Assembly (NCBI RefSeq): GCF_021018805.1
Contig: NC_086254.1
Span: 27,961,300-28,025,299, forward strand
Source of the DNA: Prinia subflava
Lineage: Eukaryota; Chordata; Aves; Passeriformes; Cisticolidae
Direction: 5' to 3'
Length of the DNA: 64,000 nucleotides
Positions within the stretch are counted from its first letter, which is position 1; each line of letters opens with the position of its first letter. Below are positions 36,901-48,900 of this stretch, one piece after another. Below the pieces are notes generated by a model. That model worked only from the letters and a program-made list of their open reading frames with translations. It was not told where the DNA came from and did no database searches. Made by a program: the position numbers and the translations under genes.

Positions 36901-39900
36901 GGGAGCAAATCAAAGTTTGCCTTCACATTTTGGTGGTGCTGAAGGCCAATTAGTTGAGTACCTGCTGCTATTGCAGGGCTGTGAGTAAATTGGACACATG
37001 ATGTGAAGCTGCTTTGTTGACTTGCTTAGCAGGACAGAGACCTGAGGGCTTGTGGAACACTCAGTCTGGGGGTAGCTCTAATGTGGCTTTTTTGGGGACA
37101 CAATTATAATTGGGATCACAGAGAAGAGTCCTGTCAAATCATCCCTGAAGATTATTTTCATCACTTGAACTTCATAAGATTTGGTGATAGGTGGTGGGAG
37201 ACAATGCCACTTTCTTATCAAACTCTCTTTTTTTCCCCCCAGTTGCAGCTGCAGTCTCTGCAGATCTTGTGCAGCAGTGTGGGGGCAGAGCAGGACAGAT
37301 GCTGTGATCTCCCTGCACTGGTAAGACAAGGGGCACTGCCCTGCTCACTGACAGGACGGGGGGAGGATGGAACAAGTCCATGAGGTGACACTGCAAATGA
37401 TTTTGATAGACTTAAGAGAGAAAGCATTTTTTAGTTCTTAGGAATAACATCAGTGTGTTTCTTGGTGATGTAAACAAAACTATGTTTGCTTCAAAAAGAA
37501 TCAAAACTTCCAATCCTGGTGCAGGGCATATTTTTCCTGACATGACCTCATCCAGGAGCCCTGGCAGTCCTACAGCTTTTCTGCCATCTCAGCCCTGAGG
37601 CACAACATCCCCCTCTCTTCCTTTCACTTCTCTGCTCAACACAGAGAGCTGCTATGTGGGGTGTATAAATATGTAGAAAGGAGAAAATTATCTTCCAATA
37701 TGTGTTTTGCACATTGCAGGCAGGGCTGGTTCATAGTGGGGTTTTTTTGTCTACATTTGTTATTCAACAGAAAAAATGAAGCACTTGATTGCTCACAAAA
37801 ATCTCTCAGTGGAGTAGAAAAAAAATTCTGCTTTTCTTCAAGTAAAAGACCGAATTTTGAAACACTGAGTGTTGTGCTTGTGATCCATGCTGCTCTTGCT
37901 GTGCAGCTGCTCGTGACTGTTTTTGGCTTGATTTCATTTCAGAGGGATGAGGACACCTGCCCTACCCTGGCTCCTGCCTGTTCCTGCTCTTCTGGGCGCC
38001 CGGGCTTGCCAGGACCCCCAGGGCCCCCTGTAAGTTCCCCCTCCCACCCGTGTGCTGCATGTGCTGCTGTTGCTTCATTTCTCCTGGCATATATGGTACA
38101 TGGAGAACATTCCTCGGACTCTGGGAGGTTTTAGAATCACAGGATCGTTCAGGTTGGAAAAGATCCTAAAGGTCATTGAGTCCACCCATTAATCAGGGCT
38201 GCCAAGCCCAGGTCTAAGTGTCCCCAGGAGCCACACCAACACCTTTTAAATCCCTGCAGAAATGGTGACTCAACCTCTCCCCTGAGCAGCCTCAGGGCTT
38301 GACAGCCCTTTTGGTGAAGAAGTTTTGTCCTCATGTCTAATCTAAACCTCCCCTGGTGCAACTTGAGGCCATTTCCTCACATCCAAACTCAAGGAGCTTT
38401 TCCAAGGCAGGGCTGAGAGTTTCCCTTTGGATTTTGGATGGTGATGAAATGGGGAGATGGAGAGCTGGCAGTGCAACAGCTGCAGCTGGGAACAGCCTGA
38501 GCAGCTCCTGGTTCCACTTAATTCTCTTAGGAGAGGCGGAGAGGTCACCCTCAGTGTCTGCAGAGATTTCATGGATTGGAGGCTCTGAAACTCTCCGTAA
38601 ATTTAAGGGGAATACAACTCACCAAAAGAATCTTCCTATCTGGATCCTATGTTGAATTGGAGCCTTGTAAGTGTCTATGTGGGTGGACAGTGTAAAGAGA
38701 AAGGGGAGACTTTGCTATCCTGTCTGTCCCCAAAGCTCTCTTTCTGTTCAGTGAGTGTCACTTGCAAGAAAACCCTGAAGAAATGAGGGGGAAGAGAAAA
38801 CAGCCATTACATATGGAAAAAGGGCATAAATTCTGCCTATAACTTCCATTATGGATGCAGGAAAGCTGTCATGGGCTTAAATCCCAGGAGAAAATATTCC
38901 TTTCTAAACACTAGGAAGCAGTTATAAAAAAATTTTGCTTTTTGAAAATCTGGGGAAGAATATTTAATTTGCACAGGCCAGCTGAAACCTGACAGCCAGC
39001 CTGTCCAGAGCACCTCAGTTCAACCACTCCAGGTGCTTTTCTCCTGGAAAATAACTATAATGGAAATATTTGCCTCCTTTTTGAAGTGAAAAGGTCTCAG
39101 ATCACCTCCTGCACTGACCTGTGGTTTAGCTGTGAGTTCAGTTCTGTGCAAGGAGAGTGCCTCATTGCAGAGTAATTACTTGCTCATTCCAGTGGAAGTT
39201 TAATTAACAGCACACTCCACTGTCACAGTTTGCTCCAATATCCTAAGTGCATAATTACCAGCTTGCACTGCCCTGTGGTTTAAGCATCTCCACAGACAAC
39301 TCCTTAAAGAGCAGCACTCTTTAAAGCATTAGAGGAAATCGGGTTTTGACACATAACCTTCTCCTCACACCACTGAACCCTTGGTAATTTGCTGCAGTTA
39401 CAACAGCACTCACTGCTATTTTTAAAACTCCAGTTAGCAAGACAAGTCCCACCTTGTATTTATCACTGTCCTTAATGAGTGTGCCTGACTGGATCCAGCT
39501 GCCTTCTGAAATGAGTTTCTGGGCATTTCTGAAAGCACCTTTCCCAAAGTTCCCTGTCCGTGCTTCTCAATTCAAATCCATGTTTTTTTTGGGTTCAAGA
39601 ATAGCAATGTTCAGACTAAGATGTCAAAAACTCACACAAAATGAGCTCATGGCAGAGGCTGGCTCCCTCTCCCCACCCAGAGTGAGGCAGAGGCAGAGCT
39701 AAGGCAGGTCTGTCCCTGATCTCAGCACACGTCACTCCTCTGGGGTGGGCAGTGTAAAACCCAGCTGAGCTCCGAAGGAGTGCAGGTGTGAGCACCCCTT
39801 TTCTTCCTCCTCAAATGCGTTCCCATGTCCATATAAGAGGTTGTCTCAGCATGGACCCACTGACAGGGGGTTGGAGGAAGGTTAAACAGGTTAAAACTCC

Positions 39901-42900
39901 ATCTCTCTCTGCTGGGAATAAGTGCTGTGTTCCCAATGCTGGTCATGGAGGGGCTGGGCTCCTACTTTCTTCTTCCCTCTCCCATATTTCCTGGACAACT
40001 CCATTAACTTTCTGCTTGTCTCTATTTATTTTGAGCTCTGTGGGGGAGGAAACATCTTTGAGCATGGGGCTGTGAAGCGCACAGAGTTCTGTCCCCCAGG
40101 TCAGAGTGCAGTAAATGTGATGCTGTTCTTTGTGTCCCACTGGCAGGGCAGCCCTGGGAGGAGAGGACCTCAGGGAGAGCAGGGGGAGCCAGGACCCAAG
40201 GTGAGTCCTTAGGCTGGAGATTGTCTCACTGCACCAAGCTGAGCCCAAACAGTCTTAACAAAACATCAAGGAGGATAGGATCACTTAATATTAATTAAAT
40301 GCTCAGTTAGGCTTTGGAAATTGAGATGATGAGCCTGATTGTGCTGAATTAATGCACTGTACATGGTCAGCAATGTCCTCTGAGAGCAGCTGGGCTGGGA
40401 CAGGGTCTGGCTCTGCTGTGGTTGTTGCTGCCAAATCTCCTGAGCAGACACACTGGCACTGCCCTGGGGCAGAGCAGCGTGAGGAGGGAGGCAGGGAGGG
40501 AACCACAGCCCTGAGGTGAGCGTGAGGAATGGCTGGGTCTGAATCCCCCACCCCTGGGCACTGGAGCAAACCCTGCTGCAAGAGCTCACAGCTCCATGGA
40601 TCAGCACAGGGCAGAGCCAGAGCAGACCACTGGTCCCAGTTTTTGGGATGACGTCTGGGAGAGCAGCGTGGCTGCAGGGGAAAGATTTGGCGGGAAGAAT
40701 GAGAATGGACACAGATCTTAGAAATGGGCTGAGGAACGTTTCCCTTTGCTCTCTGACCACCTTGAATGACAGGAATAACTGCTTGGGAATGTGAATTGTG
40801 CTCTGCAAAGCACCCTCTGCAGCTTTGCTGTCTGCTCTCATGAAAGATGGACCCAAATCTTGGACCTAATATACAAAAGCACCTGAGGTTACTGGAGATG
40901 CCCCCAAGAGCTCAAATTTAATCCTGAATCCTGTAGATGGTTCATGCTGACCCAGACCGTGCAGTGCAGCCCATGAGGAGAGCAGGCACCAACCTCTTCC
41001 TTCCCCTGTGATTGTTTCCTTCTGTTTGGTTTCAGGGTGAACCAGGCCCACCTGGACAGGTGGGGCCAGCAGGTCCCAGTGGCCAACAAGGCTCTCCAGG
41101 CTCCCAAGGGATCACAGTTCAGGGCCCTGTGGTATGTGATTTCTTCCATTGCCTTTTTTTTGTCACTCTCTGTTCACTCTTTGCATTTAGAGCCTGTCTC
41201 AGAAGTGGGTGCCAGTGCTGTGATTTGTGTATTTACATCCCACTCACCAGCAGCTGGACAGCAGCACAGGGAGAGATGACAATCAGAGGGTTTATGCTGA
41301 CGAGGCCCTGCACTTAATCATTCTGGCCAAAGCCTGCTTTTGTCCAGACTCTCCTTAATGGGCTTTTATTGAAAGCAGCCCAGTGGGGTCCCTTCCAACT
41401 CAGGATATTCTATGAATATTCAGCATTTCTCTTTCCAGTGATCAGCACTGCTTGGCAGGGAGTAGTGGCAAGGGCTGCCACATGTCTGGGATGGCAGAAT
41501 CCCTGTGCACATGCTGTGGCTGTAAATTACCCTGGAGCACTGCAGGGAGCAGGAACAACCTGGGACATGGATGTGGAGCAGCAGGATGCTCTTTGCTTTA
41601 AAGGGTTCTGCCACACACCCAACTGTGTGCTTCTGTTCTAATCCAAGGGGCCACCAGGAATTAAAGGAGAGAAAGGAGACACTGGAATCCCTGGCATGCA
41701 GGTAATGGTAAAAACCACTCCTACTTGTCCCAAAGTTTTGCCTTTTTTTTTTTTTTTTTTTTTTTTTTCTGAGTAGCTATTTAAAGCAAGTCTGAAAATT
41801 TGTTGCCCTTGTCTGCTTGGGAATTGTCTGTCATTTTGAAATGCCATCACTTTCCCAAGGGAAACTGAGTCACTTGGTGTTAGAGACATAAACCTATCTG
41901 GAATCTGGATATGATGGAATTAAAGCTGGGATAACAGTCTTTGCTCTATGTAATGGATAACTCTCTCACTTCTTTGACCTTTCTCTTCTGTCCTCTGTTA
42001 CAAGATGAATTAGGGCAATGATAATCAGATGCTGACTTTACCCAGCATTTCTGATTTGCAGGGCATTCCTGGTGTGCAGGGAGCTCCAGGCAGGGATGGA
42101 CTTCAAGGTGCAAAGGTAAAACACCCCTGAGGTTTTATGCATGGGTGCCTAAAAATCTGCTAGGAGTGTTCCAGCAGAGACCCAAAACATCCCAATGCAC
42201 TCAGTGCAGAAGTGAATGATCTTTTCACAAAGCCAGAGGAATTGGGAAAAAAAATGGGATCATTTCAGGTTTGGCCAATTTTGAGCAGATACCACTCTTC
42301 TTGCTGCTGGACAGATGCTTTTTACCCGTCCTTAGCAAATCCCTGTTAAAAGCAGCACATGGGAAAACATCTCACTGCTGATGAGGTCTCTCAGATTCTT
42401 CCTGTTAGTAAATGACTGGATTTGGCTTTGCAGGGTGTGAGGGGACTAGAAGGCACAGCTGGGCCTCCAGGACCTCCTGGACCAAGGGTGAGTACTCCCT
42501 GAGAGGGCTGCACTCTGAAATCTGTCCCTCAGCAGAGTTTCATGCCTTCACCTGGAAGTGTCCGGGCAAACCCCCTTCCCAGGGTATCACAGGGAACACC
42601 TGGAACATGGTGCAGGTGCCCCCTTTCCCTGTCACTCTCAGTGTAAGAAGAAAATCCTTGGCTTCCCCTGGCAAGTCCTGAGGAAGCTTCATCCCAGCGA
42701 GGAGATTCTTACTCTGCTATTTTCTCTTTCCTGACGCTACTGTTTTCTGACTGTTGGGTTGAGTTGGAGGTGATTTGGCTTGTTAGACTGAAATCAGCAG
42801 GAGTTGGAGGATGCAGGCAGTGTGAAAGGTTTTTCCCCCACCTCACTGCCAGTACCTGCTGCCAAGGCTGGATGGAGATGGGTGTAGTTGCGCTCTGTCG

Positions 42901-45900
42901 TGCCCAGGGTAGCAGAATTTTTAGATCTGTTGATTTACAGCTCCTAATTGGAAGGCACCACAGGAACACTTCATTTTACTTGGGAAACTGAACCAAATTT
43001 GGGGTTAGTTGATGGCTGGTGGTCCTGATAAGTTACTGATCCTCACAGCTGAATCTCACAGCTGAGTCTCACCTCTGAATTACAAGGGATTTGGCATTGG
43101 TTGTGCTCAGTTATTTATAGGAGCCAAGGTTGAATTCAGCTCATAACTTTGACTTGCTCATCCTGGGAATACGTGGAGCTGGCAGGATTGAGCCTCAGCT
43201 TTTTAAATATGAGGAAAGCACTGTCACCTTCAGAGCAAGCCCTGAAAGCTGTTCTGGTGCTGCCTTGAAAACTTTCCTCATTTTCACTGTTCAGAAAAGT
43301 TGCTAATATCTACTGAGTTTAAATGTAATGGCTGGAAAATTCTGAAACAAAACATTTCTGCTAGTTGTTTTTGGCTTATTTTTTTCTTCCCTTTATGGCT
43401 CCAAAAGGCACAGATAGTTCACAAGGAGGAGATGACCACAGAAGACACTTCCCACTCTCTAAGCTGCTGTTGATGTTGTAAAGTACTAGAGGCCAGCACG
43501 GGTTTTAAAGGAAAAAGAAAACAACTGTGTGGTATTGGGAGGCTGAAAAAGAGAGCTGTGCTCTCTTTATGTCTAAATCTGAATATATAACGAAAGATCA
43601 AAAGGCTATAGGGTATAAACTACACTGCACTTTGTTGGCAAAACTCAGCTTTGCTGGCTTGGCCATAATTGAGATGGTGATGGGAAATGATGTGAGCATG
43701 ACTCACACACGATGTGCTTTCGACAGAGGGCTCGTGGCTGCACAGGAAAATTAAGGCTGCTGTTCCCTTGCTGGAGTCCTCTAAACTCCCACCATGGGTG
43801 CCCCTGGGGCCCTTGAACAGGAAAAAAGTCAGGCAGTAACTGGGGTTTTAATCTGGAATGTCTGCAGGGTTTCCAAGGAGCCACAGGCACCCGAGGCAGC
43901 AGCGGCGAGAAGGGACCTCCGGGTGATGTCGGGCCAACAGTGAGTTTCTGCTTTTGGGTCTCAAAGGCCAAGACATGGAATAATTGAATGGAAATGAGCT
44001 GTTCCCACGGCAGCTCTTCCTCAGAGTCTGAAGAACGGTTTAAATTCACACTCATAATTCTTAAGGAGATTTCTGGGCATTCAAAGCCCAGGCTACTGAT
44101 CTGTTGATAAAGCATTCAAAAAATCCCACCTCCCTTTGCCCTCTGCAGATTCACCTGCTACACAATATCTAAACAAATTTCTGGTGTAAGATTCTAGAAT
44201 AAAGAAAGAAAGTCACTCCTGAGTTGGAGCAGCCAGCATTGGGCTTGTAGGTGAAACCACAGATCTAAACGTCACAGGTATTTCTTCTCCTCAGATGTTA
44301 AAAACCCCCTGTCCTGTTGGGAAATCTGTCCTAAGAGCCCATCTGAGAAGCTTCTGCATCCCTGTTGATGGTGCTTATTCCACTGCTCCAGTTCCTGATT
44401 TATTATTATTTTTCTTTACAAACAAAGGGTTTGAGTATGAGTTCATGCTTTTAAGTATGGACTTAAAGCTGTTACAATCACTGCCATGAGGTCAAGGAAA
44501 CAACAAGACTGTGAGAAAGAACCTTCGTGCTCCATGTCCCACTAATGTAACCCACACCTCCACTGAAATTCTGTGTTTGTTTTCTGTTCTTCTTTTCTTA
44601 GACTTCTTTATTTTTATTTTTTTTTTCCTCTAGGGGCTGCCAGGTCCCAAAGGAGAAAGAGGAGAGAAAGTGAGTTTTTCTGCTCTAGGTGACATAGTCA
44701 GTAGTCACACCCTCAAAAGAGTGGGTGTGGTAACCTGAACTGCAACCTTCGCTTACAATTATAAGCCAAACGTCCCCAGTGTTGATTGTAACTATTGCTT
44801 GTTGCCTTTCCTTTCACCTGCACAGGCTGGGCTGGTGGGGTATAAATAATCCAGATTATTTATATATATCCAGCAGACAGGAGCTCCTTAGTATCACTTG
44901 CAGCAATGAAGCAGAAATGTCAAATGCAAATCCATTCTTTGCTGAGAGGGGAAAACCCAAACCCACTTGGCCCCACTTTGTTCTGGTTTAAAGTGTTGCA
45001 AAAGGAGACTCATTTGTAATGATCATTGTCCACACCCCAGCACAGAACATCCACAGTCAGGACATCCACACTGCCTTGAAAGGTTATTTTGTTGGGAAAG
45101 GAAGTTTTTCAAGTTTTTCTCATCCTGACTTCTGGTTAAATCAAAATACCATGACTTTCTAGGAGTCATTGCCAAGACTGACTTATGCAAATTTGCCTTC
45201 AGACAGGGATGAGGTGCTTTTGTCTCAAGTTAATACCTCAGAATTATAGTTTTTAAAAGCATTCTCCTTCCAATCCTACCAGCTTTTCCTTTTCTAGACT
45301 TTTTGCATTGGAACTTTCCATTTCCCCCTCCTTTGGGTGTTGAACAGAGCAATTTTTAAGCCTGGATTAGCTGCACTCTGATCCAGCCAGAGATGTGTGT
45401 TTTATAAACAGCTCTGGAAGTAGGTGCATTAGGTATGAATTTTCACAGTCGCTGTTTCTTTTTAAGCAGGTTTTTTGCATTTTTATCACTTTTCCCTACT
45501 CTACTAAAACTTTCTGAAGGGCCCATCATATATGATTTATTCAAAATACAGTAAGAATCAATATTCATAGAAGATGGAGTCAAAGATAAGACATTGTAAT
45601 ATCTGATCATACTAAATGTTTTACATATCACAGAACACTGAGTTATAGACTTAGCATCTTTTCTGATAAAATTTGAGGGTGAAATTTGCTCTCCCTTTTT
45701 GGTAATTATTTAGATTCGGTCTGGGCCTTTTGATATGCAGGAAAAATGCAATTATTGATGTTTCCAATTTCAATTTTCTGGTTTCAGAGCTTTGTGATAA
45801 ATAAATAGAGCTGCATTTCACAGTAATTAATATCTCTGGAACTCAAGCTGAGAAAATGAATGGGCTGAAAGCTATCATGCATTATGAGATCGATCCTTCC

Positions 45901-48900
45901 TAAAAGATATTAATACTTCCTTTTTTTTCTTAATTAAAAAAAACGCTTCATTTTAGGGGGAACCACAGTCTTTGGCCACAATTTACCAGCTCGTTAGCCA
46001 GGCTTGTGAGAGGATGATTCAGAGTGAGTACAACCAACCCAGGCCCTGAGTGTGTTCCTGTGGTGATGGGGAAAGGGGGAATGGCTTCCAGCTGAAGGGT
46101 TGGATTTATATCAGATACAAAATTGGTCCCTGTGAGGGTGGCGAGGCCCTGGCACAGGGTGCCCAGAGAAGCTGTGGCTGCCCCATCCCTGGAAGTGTTC
46201 CAGGCCAGGCTGGACAGGGCTTGGAGCAACCTGGGACAGTGGAAGGTGTCCCTGCCCATGGCAGGGGGTGGAACAAGATGAGTTTAAGGTCCCTTCCAAC
46301 CCAAACCAGGTTGTGATTCTGTGATCCTATGACTCTCCAGAAGTGGAAAACCTGACACAGCCTGAAGCTGTGGTGATGCCAGCAGATCCCACAGCCTGTG
46401 CCCTGCTGGGCACCATGAACAGCAAAGCTCCCATCTCAGGCTCTGAGCGCTGCTTTGGCTTTATCAGGTGGCATCAGCACAGAAAAGACCTGCAAAATAT
46501 TTATCTGCAAAACCCTCTGGTGTTTTGCAAAGCCTCCTTTATTTCTTAAATGGAAAAAGCTTGAAACTAATTTGAGAGAAATTATTCCTTCAGCGCTACG
46601 TGCTGATTCCTCCCGAGGCGAGGTTTTGTAAAGCTCCTGTGCTCTGATGTGCAAAGAGAAGCGGTGCCCTGTCCAAGGTCAGGCAGCAAAGTCATCACTC
46701 AGCTGCCCATCTTCATCTTCTGCCTTTCTCAGCCTGGACTGACAGCTTTTTAGCACTAGCTGGTCATTCTAAAGACCTTTTTAGACAAAATCCTTTGGTT
46801 TTTATCTCTCTTCTGAAATTCCCAGCCAAGGAAATGTTTATTTTCTGTCTTGCCTTCTCAGCTCATGTGTTGAAATTTGATTCATTCATACACGAACATG
46901 CAAGGAAGCCAGTTCCCATTTGGGAGGAAAGGTTAAAACCAGGAGAACCAGGACCACCAGGTCCTCCAGGCCCACCTGGGAACAGTGGAGAAAGAGGAGA
47001 GAATGGCACCCCTGGACAGCCAGGCAAGGATGGGTATCCAGGAGAGAGAGGTATGGACAGAAGTGTTCATAAGCATTTTTCACTGCATTTTTAATACTTT
47101 AACTAAACATCTCAGTGCCTCAAGTAGTACTGTATAGATAATCCATGATATTATTTCATTGCTGTTTTCCTTTTGGACTTCTCCATTCTAGGAAGAGACA
47201 CCCAAATTATAAATCTCAACAAGTAGAGAGAAGCCAGATGCAGCCCACTCTGTTTTCAAGCTCTGCATGGAAGGAAAGGCCAGTTTAGCACCACTTGTAG
47301 GTTTGGGGGGATGGAGAGTTTAATTTTAGAAGACAGGAGGCTTCTCCTACAGAAAAGCAGCCATTTGGGTGAACACATGGTGGTGGAACAGATCAGCTTT
47401 GGGCAGAAATGAGGAGTGCTGGAAAACACTGGTGGAAGGCATGAGGGAACTGAAGCAATCTTTAAAGGGGAAGTAAGTTTCTGGAGCAGTACTTTCAGCA
47501 ATGAAAGACTCAGACATGACTAAAGAAATAGATTAATGTAATCTCAGAAGTGCCCTCTGTTACTGCCCATGAATGAGTGAAAGGTGGGAAGATGTTTTGC
47601 TTGGATTCACAGACAATGTTTGTCAGTGGCTCAAGTAATTGTCTGTCAAAATAAAAAGGAAAACATTGGTTTCAGCAGTGTCCTAACATCTCTGAGTAAC
47701 TGGCAGTGTTCTGTTTAACTCCTTTCTCCTGCAGTAGTCAGTCTTAGCTGGTGTCTGCAGAGCTTATCAAAGTGTCACTTCAGAGAGAAGGGAGTAACAA
47801 CCTGCAGATTTTTCCAGCCTGTCAAGCAGGAGAGGGAAGAAGATGGATCTCAGTGAAAAACCACCTGGAGGACATGGCTGATCAAAATATTTTCATCTTA
47901 AAACAATGAAAATTTGTATTTTGTCAAAATGTACCTGTTTTCTCTGAGAGGTACTAGTTTCACAAGTAATTTAACAGGAAAACATCAATCCTGGCTAACC
48001 AGCACCTGGTCAAAGAGACAGTTCCTCTTTGTGATCTGTTTGATCCATGTGAAGAGCACAGAGGTGGACCTGACCCTCAGACTGGTGCAGTAACTCTATT
48101 GCTATGAATTTCTCTATGAAAAGTATTCATTCCCACCCCTATTGGGCTGCAAATCAGTTCTGCTTGAACCAAAGGAACCAGTGCCCTGTTGGTCACAGCA
48201 AGAGTAGGTGCCCAGACTGAATGAAAGCAAATGGATGTTCCTCAATGTTGCCAAGGGCTGTGACTCCACTTTGACACGTGGAGAGGCTGCAGGAGCCTCA
48301 GTTCAGGGTGAAATTCAACATACAGAAAAGCAACACTTATCTCTTATCTGTGAATAGGTGCCCCAGGGCCCAAAGGAGAAAAAGGAATGTCTGGAGCCAG
48401 TGAGGAAGGGAGCCAAGGACCCAGAGGCAGAACAGGTAGAGTGACCACAACCTCTGTTTATTGATCCAGCAAGGCCATGAGATGGCCACCAGCTCTCAGA
48501 TTCACAGCATCATCCAGCTGAAAGACCTCTGTGGTGGGGTTGGGCTCCCCTTCCCGCCACAGCCCTGCTGGCAGCATCCTCAGTGCTAAAATGCCAGGGA
48601 TTACTCCAGGCAGGATTCTTCCCTCTGGTAGCCATTCCCAGGGGATGATGTATTTTGAGGACCTGAGACACATGCAGGGAGTTTTAGTTTTGCTGCCTTT
48701 TTGCATGCAAGACCAGATGCTTGGGGGATAGAAGCTCTGAAAATTCAGCTCGTGGAACATAAGGGTTTGTGAGTAATCTGTGAGGATTTGGAGTACTCCT
48801 CCACCCTGATCCCTGCTCCTTGGGGTCTGTGGGATGTCTGCCACTGGCATAACAAACAAGGCACTGTCAAAAGAGTGTGGTTAAACACATTCTTCTTCAT

